Positions 7,496-15,182 of a stretch of 64,000 bases of DNA are shown in pieces. The position numbers and the translations under genes were made by a program. Positions within the stretch are counted from its first letter, which is position 1; each line of letters starts with the position of its first letter. Origin of the DNA: an uncultured Clostridia bacterium (lineage in GTDB: Bacteria > Bacillota > Clostridia > Christensenellales > Borkfalkiaceae); contig CAKNLK010000004.1 of NCBI GenBank assembly GCA_930989535.1, positions 62,001 to 126,000 on the forward strand, written 5' to 3'. The notes under the pieces were generated by a model that ran no database searches, was not told the DNA's origin, and saw only the letters and a list, made by a program, of their open reading frames with translations.

Positions 7496-8041
7496 ATGAA
7501 AGCTACGGGCATAGTGAGAAGAATCGACGAGCTGGGCAGGGTGGTGATTCCCAAGGAAATCCGCCGCACCTTGCGCATCAAGGACGGCGACCCGTTGGAG
7601 ATTTTTACGGACAGGGACGAGCTCATGCTCAAAAAATATTCGCCCATCGCCACACTCGAAAAATTTTCGGAGGGCACGACCAAATCGCTGGGCGATTTGA
7701 GCGGCTGTCTCGCCGTCATCTGCGATACGGACGAAATTTTGTACGCTTCGGGCGAAGGGCGCAAAGAATTTGCCAAAAAACACGTTTCGCAGCAGCTGGA
7801 AAACATCATGCGCGACAGGCGCAGCTACGTCGCCAACCTCGCGGAGGGCGGCGATATCGTTCCTTTGACGGACGGCGCGAACGTGAACGTTACGGCGCAG
7901 ATAATCGTGCCCATCGTTTCGGGCGGAGACTGCCTCGGCGCGGTTTCGCTCCTCTCGTCGGAAGAGGGCGCGCGCATGGAGAGCGGCGCAATTAAGCTCT
8001 GCCGGCTCACCGCCGATATACTCGCCAACCAGTTCGACTGA
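7496..8041 (+). CDS. spoVT: Stage V sporulation protein T
   Basis: The 181-residue product starts with an AbrB-type swapped-hairpin DNA-binding domain (residues 1-50: TGIVRRIDELGRVVIPKEIRR) followed by a GAF-like C-terminal domain, the SpoVT architecture and length. In Bacillus subtilis SpoVT tunes forespore gene expression late in sporulation. The ATG at 7496 follows AAGGGAGG; upstream in-frame codons are not conserved in the family. Its position shortly before yabM/spoVB and yabN/mazG homologs mirrors the B. subtilis order spoVT-yabM-yabN, here split by two minus-strand genes. It implies the host can form spores or descends from a spore former. Confidence 0.92.
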   Translation: MKATGIVRRIDELGRVVIPKEIRRTLRIKDGDPLEIFTDRDELMLKKYSPIATLEKFSEGTTKSLGDLSGCLAVICDTDEILYASGEGRKEFAKKHVSQQLENIMRDRRSYVANLAEGGDIVPLTDGANVNVTAQIIVPIVSGGDCLGAVSLLSSEEGARMESGAIKLCRLTADILANQFD

Positions 8042-8116
8042 CGCGGCGCGCCTGAAACGGTGCGCGGTGCGCCGCCACAGGGTGCGCCGCGCAGTCAGGG
8101 CTGGAGCATTCAAAAA

Positions 8117-8143
8117 GCGCGGGCCGCCGTTCGGCGCCCGCGC
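8117..8143 (-). terminator. Terminator of the first YwaF-type gene
   Basis: On the minus strand a 7-bp GC stem plus an inner 4-bp stem is followed by five T (the A run at 8112-8116 on the plus strand). Confidence 0.75.
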
Positions 8144-8156
8144 ATACAATTTACGG

Positions 8157-8987
8157 CTATTCGTTTTTGAATTCTTTCTGCCCGCTTCGCGCTTCGCTCT
8201 TCCGGGCGGCGGCGCGTATGCCGCGCGCGGCGAAAAAGATTGCTGCCGCCACGGCGGTAAAGCCGGCGAGGTAAGTGAGCAGGTACACGGGATAGGGCAC
8301 GCTCTCCCAAAACCATTCGACGAATCCGGACATCGCAACGGGGATATAGGGGCTTAAATAGAACATATTGAACCCCTCCTCCGCGAGCTGCGGCAGGGCT
8401 CCGTCGAGCGCGGCGGCGATGCCGGCAAAGAGGGCGAACAGAATGGTGCAGCCGATAAAGTCGCCCGCCTTCTGCCCCGCGGTTCCGCCGCACCATTGCA
8501 GCACGCCGAGGCAGACGAGCAGGATATGCCAAATCATCGTGTGCAAATCCACGAACAGCAGGTCGGTGAATACGGTGGAGGGCAACAGCATTACCACGAT
8601 TCCGCCGAACATGCCGAAGGTGCCCAAGTACGAGCAGAGCGCACGCTGAATCCTGCCTTCGCGGAAGAACAGCAGCGCAAAACACACGTACATCGGCGTC
8701 GAGCACATCTGCAGGGGGAACACCCACCAGGGGTAGTCCCAATAAATGCCGTTTTCGCCGACATGCAGGCCGTAGAATACCTGTTTGAGGATTTCGATTG
8801 CAATTAAAAAGACGCCCGCAGCGGCTGTCATGCGGCGAACCGCTTTCGGGTTTGCGCGCAGTTTTTTGCCGAAGCCGACCAACAGAGCGACGCAGGCGAC
8901 GAGTACGCACATACAACAAAGGTGATAGGCGCCCCACGGCCGCGGCGTTGCGATTTTTGTTTCGAAAAAGAGTATCACCTTTTCCAT
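8157..8987 (-). CDS. YwaF-type integral membrane protein, copy 1
   Basis: The 276-residue protein has about seven membrane helices and matches the YwaF/TMEM164-like family: WGAYHLCC near the start, EILKQVFY, a conserved WDYPWWVFPLQMCSTPMY segment and a FGGIVVML helix, then LHTMIWH. The family's biochemical role in bacteria is not established. The start follows GGAGGAGG on the minus strand. It has its own promoter and terminator, and a paralog of similar length lies directly upstream in the same orientation, which indicates tandem duplication. Both interrupt an otherwise conserved sporulation gene order. Confidence 0.8.
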   Translation of the reverse strand: MEKVILFFETKIATPRPWGAYHLCCMCVLVACVALLVGFGKKLRANPKAVRRMTAAAGVFLIAIEILKQVFYGLHVGENGIYWDYPWWVFPLQMCSTPMYVCFALLFFREGRIQRALCSYLGTFGMFGGIVVMLLPSTVFTDLLFVDLHTMIWHILLVCLGVLQWCGGTAGQKAGDFIGCTILFALFAGIAAALDGALPQLAEEGFNMFYLSPYIPVAMSGFVEWFWESVPYPVYLLTYLAGFTAVAAAIFFAARGIRAAARKSEARSGQKEFKNE

Positions 8988-9022
8988 GTTTCCCCCTCCT
9001 CCCCAGCGGGCGGATTAGCATA

Positions 9023-9051
9023 ATTATACCATGAATATCCCCGCTTTGCAA
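9023..9051 (-). promoter_or_regulatory. Promoter of YwaF-type copy 1
   Basis: On the minus strand TTGCAA (9046-9051) and TATAAT (9023-9028) are 17 bases apart, about 36 bases before the start codon. Confidence 0.8.
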
Positions 9052-9087
9052 TATTTTTATGCGGCGGAGGCGGTTTCGGGGGCGTTT

Positions 9088-9903
9088 TTACCGCGCCGCC
9101 GCTTTGGCCGCCCTGCGGAGCGGAATGCGCAAAACGGCGAAAATAAGCCCTGTGAGCAGGATAAACCCCGCGATATAGCAGATAAGGTAGAGCGGATAGG
9201 GCACGTTTTCCCACACGAACAGGAAAATCGGCGAAGAATCGGGCGGCACGTGCGGGCTTATATAGAACATGTTAAAGTTTTCCGCGGCGTATTGCGGCAG
9301 GAACAAATCCAGGCAGAATGCGATTGTTGCAAATGCCAGAAAGAGGACAACGCTCCCGAGCCAATCCGCCGCGTCGGGGCGGATGGCGCCGCCGCACCAC
9401 TGCAGTGCGCCCAGCAGAATCAACCCCGTGTGCCAGACCATGGTGTGGACATTGATAAACAGCGAGGTGATGTACACCGATTCGGGCGCCGCCATAACGA
9501 CGGCTCCGCCGACGATGCCGAACGTTCCCAAATAGCAGCAGAGCGCGCGGCGCACCCTGCCTTCCGGCAGAAAAAACAGCGCGATACAGACGTACAGGGG
9601 CGTCGAGCACAGCTGAAAGGGGAATATGTGCCACGGGTAGTCCCAAATTATTTTGCCGTCCGAGATTTGTACGCTGGAAAAAATTTGCTTCAAAATTTCG
9701 GCGGCGAGCAGAACGGAGCCGAGGCACGCGGTGAGCCGGCGCACCGTCTTCGGGCTTTTGCGCAGGCGGCGGCCCCCGGCGATGAGCGCGGCGACGAGCG
9801 CGGCCAAAACGCCGAGGCAGAGGAAGTGATACATCCCCCACGGCTGCGGTTCAGGCGACTTTGCCTGAAAAAAGCGGATTACGTTTTCGGACGCTCTCGA
9901 CAT
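9088..9903 (-). CDS. YwaF-type integral membrane protein, copy 2
   Basis: This 271-residue paralog of the downstream gene shares its helix pattern and motifs: WGMYHFLC, EILKQIFS, WDYPWHIFPFQLCSTPLY, VGGAVVMA and VHTMVWHTG. By eye the two copies share roughly half of their residues, so the duplication is not recent. The start follows GAGAGGAT on the minus strand. It has a separate promoter in the divergent region shared with spoVB. Expected in the cytoplasmic membrane; substrate or partner unknown. Confidence 0.8.
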   Translation of the reverse strand: MSRASENVIRFFQAKSPEPQPWGMYHFLCLGVLAALVAALIAGGRRLRKSPKTVRRLTACLGSVLLAAEILKQIFSSVQISDGKIIWDYPWHIFPFQLCSTPLYVCIALFFLPEGRVRRALCCYLGTFGIVGGAVVMAAPESVYITSLFINVHTMVWHTGLILLGALQWCGGAIRPDAADWLGSVVLFLAFATIAFCLDLFLPQYAAENFNMFYISPHVPPDSSPIFLFVWENVPYPLYLICYIAGFILLTGLIFAVLRIPLRRAAKAAAR

Positions 9904-9968
9904 ACAATATCCTCTCGCATGATGTTGGCTGCCGCAAAAAGTTGATAAGCGCTGTAGTATATAACAGC

Positions 9969-9997
9969 ATTATACTACCGGTTTTGACATATTTCAA
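9969..9997 (-). promoter_or_regulatory. Promoter of YwaF-type copy 2
   Basis: On the minus strand TTGAAA (9992-9997) and TATAAT (9969-9974) are 17 bases apart. It overlaps a plus-strand TTGACA (9984-9989) that lacks a good -10. Confidence 0.8.
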
Positions 9998-10054
9998 TAA
10001 TTTTGCGAAAAAAGTCGGCAAAGTATATGCGCATATGCGGTAATCGGCATACAT

Positions 10055-11572
10055 ATGAAACAGCAGAGCTTCATCAAGGGTGCCGCGGTCATCTCCGTCG
10101 GCGGAATCATCGCAAAAATTCTGGGCGCGCTGTACCGCGTGCCGCTTACCAACCTGCTCGGCGGGGAGGGGATGGGTGTGTATCAGATGGTGTTCCCGCT
10201 CTATTGCCTCCTGCTCACCGTGTCCGCCACGGGCATTCCGTCGGGGCTGGCGCGCCTCGTTTCGCGCGCGGAGGCGCGCGGCGAAAATTCCCGCGCCATC
10301 CTGCGCCGCTCCCTCCTTTTGTTTTCGGCAATCGGGCTGTCGGGCACCTTTGCCATGTTCCTGCTCGCCCGCCCCATGAGCGCAGCGCAGGGGGAAGCCG
10401 CCGCGGCCGCCGCCTACCGCATGCTCGCGCCGAGCGTACTGCTCGTGTCCGCCCTGTCCTGTTTCCGCGGCTGGTTCCAGGGGCAAAATAATTTTGTGCC
10501 GACCGCCGTGTCGGAGATAATCGAACAGCTCGTTAAAATTGCGTTCGGTCTCTTTTTTGCCTATACGTATCGCGAAAATACCGCCCGCGCCGTCGAGTAT
10601 ACCCTCCTTGCCGTTACACTCAGCGAACTTGCCGCCTGCCTGTGCATGTTCGCGCTTTTGCCCCGTTCGCGCCGGCCGCTGTACGCCGAGCGGGGCAAGG
10701 AGAACGCCGGCTCGCTGCTCCGCGCCACCATACCCGTCGCGCTTGCGGCGGGGGTGCTGCCCCTTTCCAATATACTCGACAGTATCCTCATCGTGCGCCT
10801 GGTGGGCAGGTATGCGGAAAACGCGACCGCGCTGTACGGCCTGTATTCGGGCGGCGCGTCCACCCTCATCAACCTGCCCGTCTCCGTATGCTACGGCCTC
10901 GCCGCCGCGAGCGTGCCCGCCGTCGCCGCGCTGTACGCGAAGGGCGAAAAATCGGCCGCGGAGGAAAAGATTTGCTTCGCCGTCAAATGCACGCTGTTTT
11001 TGGCCCTGCCCGCGGCGGCGTTTCTGTTCCTGTTTCCGGCGCAGGTCTCCTCGTTTATCTTCCGCTCCCTGTCCGCGGCGGAGGGGGCGGAACTTGCGTC
11101 GCTCGTGCGCGCGCTCGCCTTTGCGGCGGTGCTCCTGTCGGTCGTGCAGACGCTCTCCGCCTGCCTTACGGGCTGCGGCAAAGCGAAAACGGCGGCGATT
11201 TCCATGGCGCTCGCCGTAACGCTCAAGCTGGGGCTGGAATTTTTTCTTCTGCGCATGCCGCAAATTTCCGTGCGCGGCGCGGCTTATGCTTCCTTGGCCT
11301 GTTATTTGTTTGCACTAATTTTCAATTTGGTGTATAGTATTAGGGAACGAAAAAACCGCCAGCGCCTGTACGGCGGCGCGCTGAAATTCGCGCTCATATC
11401 CGCCGGGGCGATGGCGGCGGCGTACCCCCTGCGCGCGCATATTTTGGCCGCCGGCATGGTCGCGGCCGCCGTGTACCTGCTGGGCGCGCTCGCGTTCGGG
11501 GCGTTTTCGAAGGAAGAACTGCAATTGCCGAGGAGAAAAAGATATGTTAACAATCGTCGGACTGGGGTGTAG
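10055..11572 (+). CDS. spoVB: SpoVB/YabM-type polysaccharide flippase
   Basis: The 505-residue protein is a MOP-superfamily flippase with about 14 membrane helices. Its N-terminus (FIKGAAVISVGGIIAKILGA, then YRVPLTNLLGGEGMGVYQMV) is typical of SpoVB/YabM/MurJ-like lipid-linked sugar flippases of Firmicutes. Position right before the mazG gene equals that of yabM before yabN in B. subtilis, so yabM is the likely ortholog; SpoVB proper is a close paralog involved in spore cortex assembly. The ATG lacks a clear ribosome site. The 3' end overlaps the next gene by 29 bases, so translation is coupled. Confidence 0.8.
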   Translation: MKQQSFIKGAAVISVGGIIAKILGALYRVPLTNLLGGEGMGVYQMVFPLYCLLLTVSATGIPSGLARLVSRAEARGENSRAILRRSLLLFSAIGLSGTFAMFLLARPMSAAQGEAAAAAAYRMLAPSVLLVSALSCFRGWFQGQNNFVPTAVSEIIEQLVKIAFGLFFAYTYRENTARAVEYTLLAVTLSELAACLCMFALLPRSRRPLYAERGKENAGSLLRATIPVALAAGVLPLSNILDSILIVRLVGRYAENATALYGLYSGGASTLINLPVSVCYGLAAASVPAVAALYAKGEKSAAEEKICFAVKCTLFLALPAAAFLFLFPAQVSSFIFRSLSAAEGAELASLVRALAFAAVLLSVVQTLSACLTGCGKAKTAAISMALAVTLKLGLEFFLLRMPQISVRGAAYASLACYLFALIFNLVYSIRERKNRQRLYGGALKFALISAGAMAAAYPLRAHILAAGMVAAAVYLLGALAFGAFSKEELQLPRRKRYVNNRRTGV

Positions 11573-12971
11573 CCCCGAAGATATTTCGGAGGGCGCGAAG
11601 GAAGCGCTCCTGTCGGGTGCGCGCGTCATCCTGCGCACGGGCGCAGCGCCCGCCGCGGCAGGGGTAAAGGCGCTGGGCGTGCCGTTTGAAACGCTGGACG
11701 CGCTGTACGCGGGCTGCCGCAACTTCGATACGCTGAACAAGAAGCTCGCCCGCGCCGTGCTCGATGCGGCGAAGGAGGGGGATGCGGTGTACTGCGTGGA
11801 CGGGAGCGCCTGCGACGACGTTTCCGCCCAGATTGCCATGCAAAAAAGCAAGGGGGCGCGCGTGTTCGCGGGCGTTTCCAAGGCGGACGCGGCGTTTGCG
11901 GCGGCGCGGGTGAGCGCTCCCTCCCGCTCCGCGTTTTCGGCGTACGCCCTGCCTGAATCGCGCCCGCTTTTGCCCCTGTGCGTGTACGACGCCGACTGCG
12001 ACCTCGTCGCGGGCGACGCGAAATTAAAGCTGTGCGACTGGTTCGGCGACGAGGCGGAGGCCTTTTTCGTGCGCGGCGGCAGGGCGAAGAAAATCAAACT
12101 GTACGAGGCGGACAGGCAGGGGGAGTACGACTTGACCTGTTGCATTATTATTCCCGAAATCCCGCTCTTAAAACGCACGCGGTTCAATTACGACGATTTA
12201 CTGGAAATCATGCGCCTTCTGCGCGCGCCGAACGGCTGCCCGTGGGACAGGGCGCAGACGCACGAGAGCATCCGCACGAATATGGTCGAGGAGGCGTACG
12301 AGCTGGTCGACGCCATCGACTGCAAGGACGACGATAAAATCTGCGAGGAGGCGGGCGACGTGCTGATGCAGGGCGCATTCCACTCCGTTCTGGGGCAGGA
12401 GCGCGGCGCGTTTTCCCCCGAGGACGTGCTGAGCGGCGTGTGCTCCAAGCTCATCTTCCGCCATTCGCACATCTTCGGCAAGGACAAGGCGAGCGACGAA
12501 AACAGCGCGCTCTCCGTGTGGGATAAAAACAAGACGCTCGAAAAGGGGCAGAAGACCGCCTCCGATTCGGTGCGTGACGTGCCGAAGGTATTCCCCGCCG
12601 CCATGCGCGCGCAGAAGGCGGCAAAGCGCGCCGCCAAGTACGGCTACGATTTCAAGGACGCGAACGAGGCGGCGGAAAAGGTCAGAGAGGAGCTTTCCGA
12701 ATTGCTTGCTGCGGTTGCCGAAGGGGACAAGGCGCACATCTCCGAAGAGACGGGCGATCTGCTGTTTTCGGCGGTCAACGTGGGCAGGCTCGCGGGCGCA
12801 GACTGCGAGGAGAGCCTCAAAGAGAGCACGCAGAAATTTATCGACCGCTTCTGCGCCACCGAGGAGCTGGTTTTGGCGGACGGGAAAAGGATGAATGAGC
12901 TCCCCGCCGACGAGCTTTGGGCGTATTACGAAAGGGCGAAGGAACAGCTCCGCAGAGAGGGCGGAAAGTAA
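11544..12971 (+). CDS. mazG: YabN-type MazG nucleotide pyrophosphohydrolase with N-terminal methylase-like domain
   Basis: The 475-residue product joins a degenerate tetrapyrrole-methylase-like domain (about residues 1-205, starting LTIVGLGCSPEDIS) to two MazG repeats. The first MazG unit has the metal motifs EEAYE and EEAGD after the conserved RLLRAPNGCPWDRAQTH; the second has REELSE and EETGD. MazG proteins hydrolyse nucleoside triphosphates to monophosphates and pyrophosphate. The same fusion is found in B. subtilis YabN. The start ATG lies inside the flippase gene and follows GAGGAGAAAAAG. The methylase-like half is shorter than true methylases and may be non-catalytic. Confidence 0.88.
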   Translation: MLTIVGLGCSPEDISEGAKEALLSGARVILRTGAAPAAAGVKALGVPFETLDALYAGCRNFDTLNKKLARAVLDAAKEGDAVYCVDGSACDDVSAQIAMQKSKGARVFAGVSKADAAFAAARVSAPSRSAFSAYALPESRPLLPLCVYDADCDLVAGDAKLKLCDWFGDEAEAFFVRGGRAKKIKLYEADRQGEYDLTCCIIIPEIPLLKRTRFNYDDLLEIMRLLRAPNGCPWDRAQTHESIRTNMVEEAYELVDAIDCKDDDKICEEAGDVLMQGAFHSVLGQERGAFSPEDVLSGVCSKLIFRHSHIFGKDKASDENSALSVWDKNKTLEKGQKTASDSVRDVPKVFPAAMRAQKAAKRAAKYGYDFKDANEAAEKVREELSELLAAVAEGDKAHISEETGDLLFSAVNVGRLAGADCEESLKESTQKFIDRFCATEELVLADGKRMNELPADELWAYYERAKEQLRREGGK

Positions 12972-13013
12972 AATTACGGGCGCCGCGCGAAGTCGCGGCG
13001 GGAAAGGAGAGGT

Positions 13014-13967
13014 ATGGCAAACATCGGCGAACGGCTCAAAATCGGCGATACGTACATAAAAAACAACGTCCTTTGTGCGCCGCTGGCGGGGTATACCGAC
13101 TTCGCCTTCCGCAAACTGTGCTACTCCTTCGGTGCGGGGCTGTGCTTTACCGAAATGGTCAGCGCCAAGGGCTTGAAGTACAACAACGAGGCGACGCGGC
13201 AGCTCCTGTATAAGGGCGAAAGCGAGCCGCAGACGGCGGCGCAGCTGTTCGGAAGCGACCCCGACATCCTGCGCGAGGCGTGCGAGAGCGAATATTTAAA
13301 GGATTTCGGGATTATCGACATCAACATGGGCTGCCCGGTGCCGAAGGTATTCAAAAACGGCGAGGGGAGCGCGTTGCTGGCGGATATGCCGCGCGCGGAA
13401 AAAATCATCTCCGCCTGCAAAAAGAGCGGCAAAAAAATCACCGTCAAATTCCGCATCGGGCTGGAACGGGGCAAGCCGTTCGCCGCGGAGTTCGCCAAAA
13501 TGTGCGAGGGCGCGGGGGCGGACATGCTCACCGTGCACGGCCGCACGCGCGACATGGTGTACGCGGGCGAGCCGGACTACGCGCAGATTGCCGCGGCGAA
13601 AAATGCGGTCAAAATTCCCGTAATCGCCAACGGCGGCATTTTCACGCGGGAGGATGCGGAGAAGATGCTGGAGGAGACGGGCGCGGACGGCGTGATGCTC
13701 GCCCGCGCGGCGATGTACAACCCGCACGTATTCGCGGAAATATTGGAAAAAGAGGGGAGCGAGTGGGACAGGCGCGCCGCCATCGAGGGGCAAATCGCGG
13801 ACATGCTCCCGTTCTACGGGGAAAAATTCACGCTTGTGCAGATGCGCAAGATGGCGGCGTTCTATATCCGCGGCATGCGCGGCAGCTCCGCGTTCCGCGC
13901 AAAGCTGCTCGCCTGCGGGAGCATCGCGGAGCTGCGCGCCCTTCTCGGCGAAATTTTTTCCGAATAG
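13014..13967 (+). CDS. dusB: tRNA-dihydrouridine synthase B
   Basis: This 317-residue TIM-barrel flavoenzyme reduces uridines in the tRNA D-loop using FMN and NADPH. It shows the Dus signatures APLAGYTDFAFRKL near the N-terminus, DINMGCPVPKV with the active-site Cys, KNGEGSALL, a TVHGRTRDMVYAG segment and VIANGGIFT for FMN phosphate binding. The length equals that of bacterial DusB. The ATG follows GGAAAGGAGAGG, 42 bases after mazG, so it can be read from the spoVB-mazG transcript. Confidence 0.92.
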   Translation: MANIGERLKIGDTYIKNNVLCAPLAGYTDFAFRKLCYSFGAGLCFTEMVSAKGLKYNNEATRQLLYKGESEPQTAAQLFGSDPDILREACESEYLKDFGIIDINMGCPVPKVFKNGEGSALLADMPRAEKIISACKKSGKKITVKFRIGLERGKPFAAEFAKMCEGAGADMLTVHGRTRDMVYAGEPDYAQIAAAKNAVKIPVIANGGIFTREDAEKMLEETGADGVMLARAAMYNPHVFAEILEKEGSEWDRRAAIEGQIADMLPFYGEKFTLVQMRKMAAFYIRGMRGSSAFRAKLLACGSIAELRALLGEIFSE

Positions 13968-14081
13968 AGGGCGGCGGGCCGTCCGGTGCGTTTCCGAGCC
14001 GCATCATACGGCGCGGATATGGGCGCGCGGGCATAGAATATCGGAAACTCTGTGAAAAATCCGGCTTTCTCCATGAAAAAG

Positions 14082-14123
14082 CCGCCGCGCCGTTTGACAA
14101 CGGCGCGGCGGAAATGGTAAACT
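14082..14123 (+). promoter_or_regulatory. Promoter embedded in a hairpin before the DUF1624 gene
   Basis: A 13-bp GC-rich inverted repeat (about 14082-14094 with 14100-14112) contains TTGACA at 14094-14099; TAAACT follows at 14118-14123 with 18-base spacing. Transcription would begin at about 14130, one base before the annotated ATG. Confidence 0.6.
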
Positions 14124-14130
14124 GAAAAAG

Positions 14131-15099
14131 ATGTATCTGAGCGGAATCAATCAAAAAAATCCGGGGCGACTCGGCTATAAAAAGATGACGGGCCGATACT
14201 GCGGCCGCGGCAAGGAGCGGTTTTGGGAAATCGACTTTCTGCGCGGGCTGTGCGTGAGCCTGATGATTATCGACCACCTCATGTTCTGCCTGTACGATAT
14301 CCTGCCCTTTCTCAACGATATGTTCGGCACGAACATCTTCGCGGGCGCGGAGGCCGTCGGGCGGTGGTATTGGACGTGGGATTTGCGCATCCTCGTGCGC
14401 CAGGTCGTCATTACCATGTTCTTTATGCTCTGCGGCGTGAGCTGTACGCTCACCCGCGGCAATGTTCGCCGCGGGATTCTTTTGGCGATTGTCGCCGCGG
14501 GCATCACGGCGGTCACCTACGTCGTGGAAAACAACTTCGGGCTTTCCAACGCGACCGTCCTGTTCGGCGTAATCCACATGATTGCCGCGGGCGTGTTTTT
14601 GTACGCCTTTATCGACAACGCCGCGATTGCCGCCGGCGACGCGCTGGGGCAGGGGAAGGCCGCCCGCATCGCGCGCGAAGTTCTCCGCTTTCTGCCCGCC
14701 CTCGCCGGAATCGGGCTTTTGGTCTGGTACTTCACGCAGTGCTCGTACGTCACGTACACGGGCGGCATCTGGCAGATTCACGAAACGGTTCCCGCTCGGG
14801 GCAGTACGGAGGAGAACTTGTTCCTGTCCATCTTCGTCTATGTCGACGGGTTCAATTTTTCGCGCTATTCGGGCGATTATTTCCCCGTTTTGCCCTTTGC
14901 GGCGCTCATTCTCGTCGGCGGCGCCATCGGGCGGCTCGTCTATCATTCCTCCGCCAAATATGCGCTCTCCCCGCTGGACGGCGCGTGGAACTCGGGTGTC
15001 TGCTTCATCGGCAGGCACGCGGCGTTCGTGTACGTCGCGCACATGGTCGTCATCCCCGTCGCCCTCTTTTTGACGGCGTGGATTGCTTCCCTGTTTTAA
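14131..15099 (+). CDS. DUF1624 membrane acyltransferase-like protein
   Basis: The 322-residue membrane protein belongs to the heparan-alpha-glucosaminide N-acetyltransferase-like family (DUF1624): FWEIDFLRGLCVSLMIIDH with the conserved Asp-His, VVITMFFMLCGVSCTL, then LFGVIHMIA, and a late helix ending in HMVVIPV. About eight helices are visible. Members are thought to move acyl groups across the membrane onto sugars. The ATG at 14131 has no ribosome site and almost coincides with the predicted transcript start; ATG 14185 is an alternative start, also without a site. The acyl-CoA synthetase-like gene that follows could supply activated acyl groups. Confidence 0.75.
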   Translation: MYLSGINQKNPGRLGYKKMTGRYCGRGKERFWEIDFLRGLCVSLMIIDHLMFCLYDILPFLNDMFGTNIFAGAEAVGRWYWTWDLRILVRQVVITMFFMLCGVSCTLTRGNVRRGILLAIVAAGITAVTYVVENNFGLSNATVLFGVIHMIAAGVFLYAFIDNAAIAAGDALGQGKAARIAREVLRFLPALAGIGLLVWYFTQCSYVTYTGGIWQIHETVPARGSTEENLFLSIFVYVDGFNFSRYSGDYFPVLPFAALILVGGAIGRLVYHSSAKYALSPLDGAWNSGVCFIGRHAAFVYVAHMVVIPVALFLTAWIASLF

Positions 15100-15182
15100 A
15101 ACCGCTTGCGCGGCCGCACTTCGCGCCCGCGCAATGAATTTATATCGGCGATTGAATATTTTTACCCAAAGGTGTACCTGTT

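Noticed and set aside
10003-10491. Short plus-strand frame overlapping the start of the flippase gene
   Set aside because: Arg/Pro-rich shadow of the flippase frame without ribosome site.
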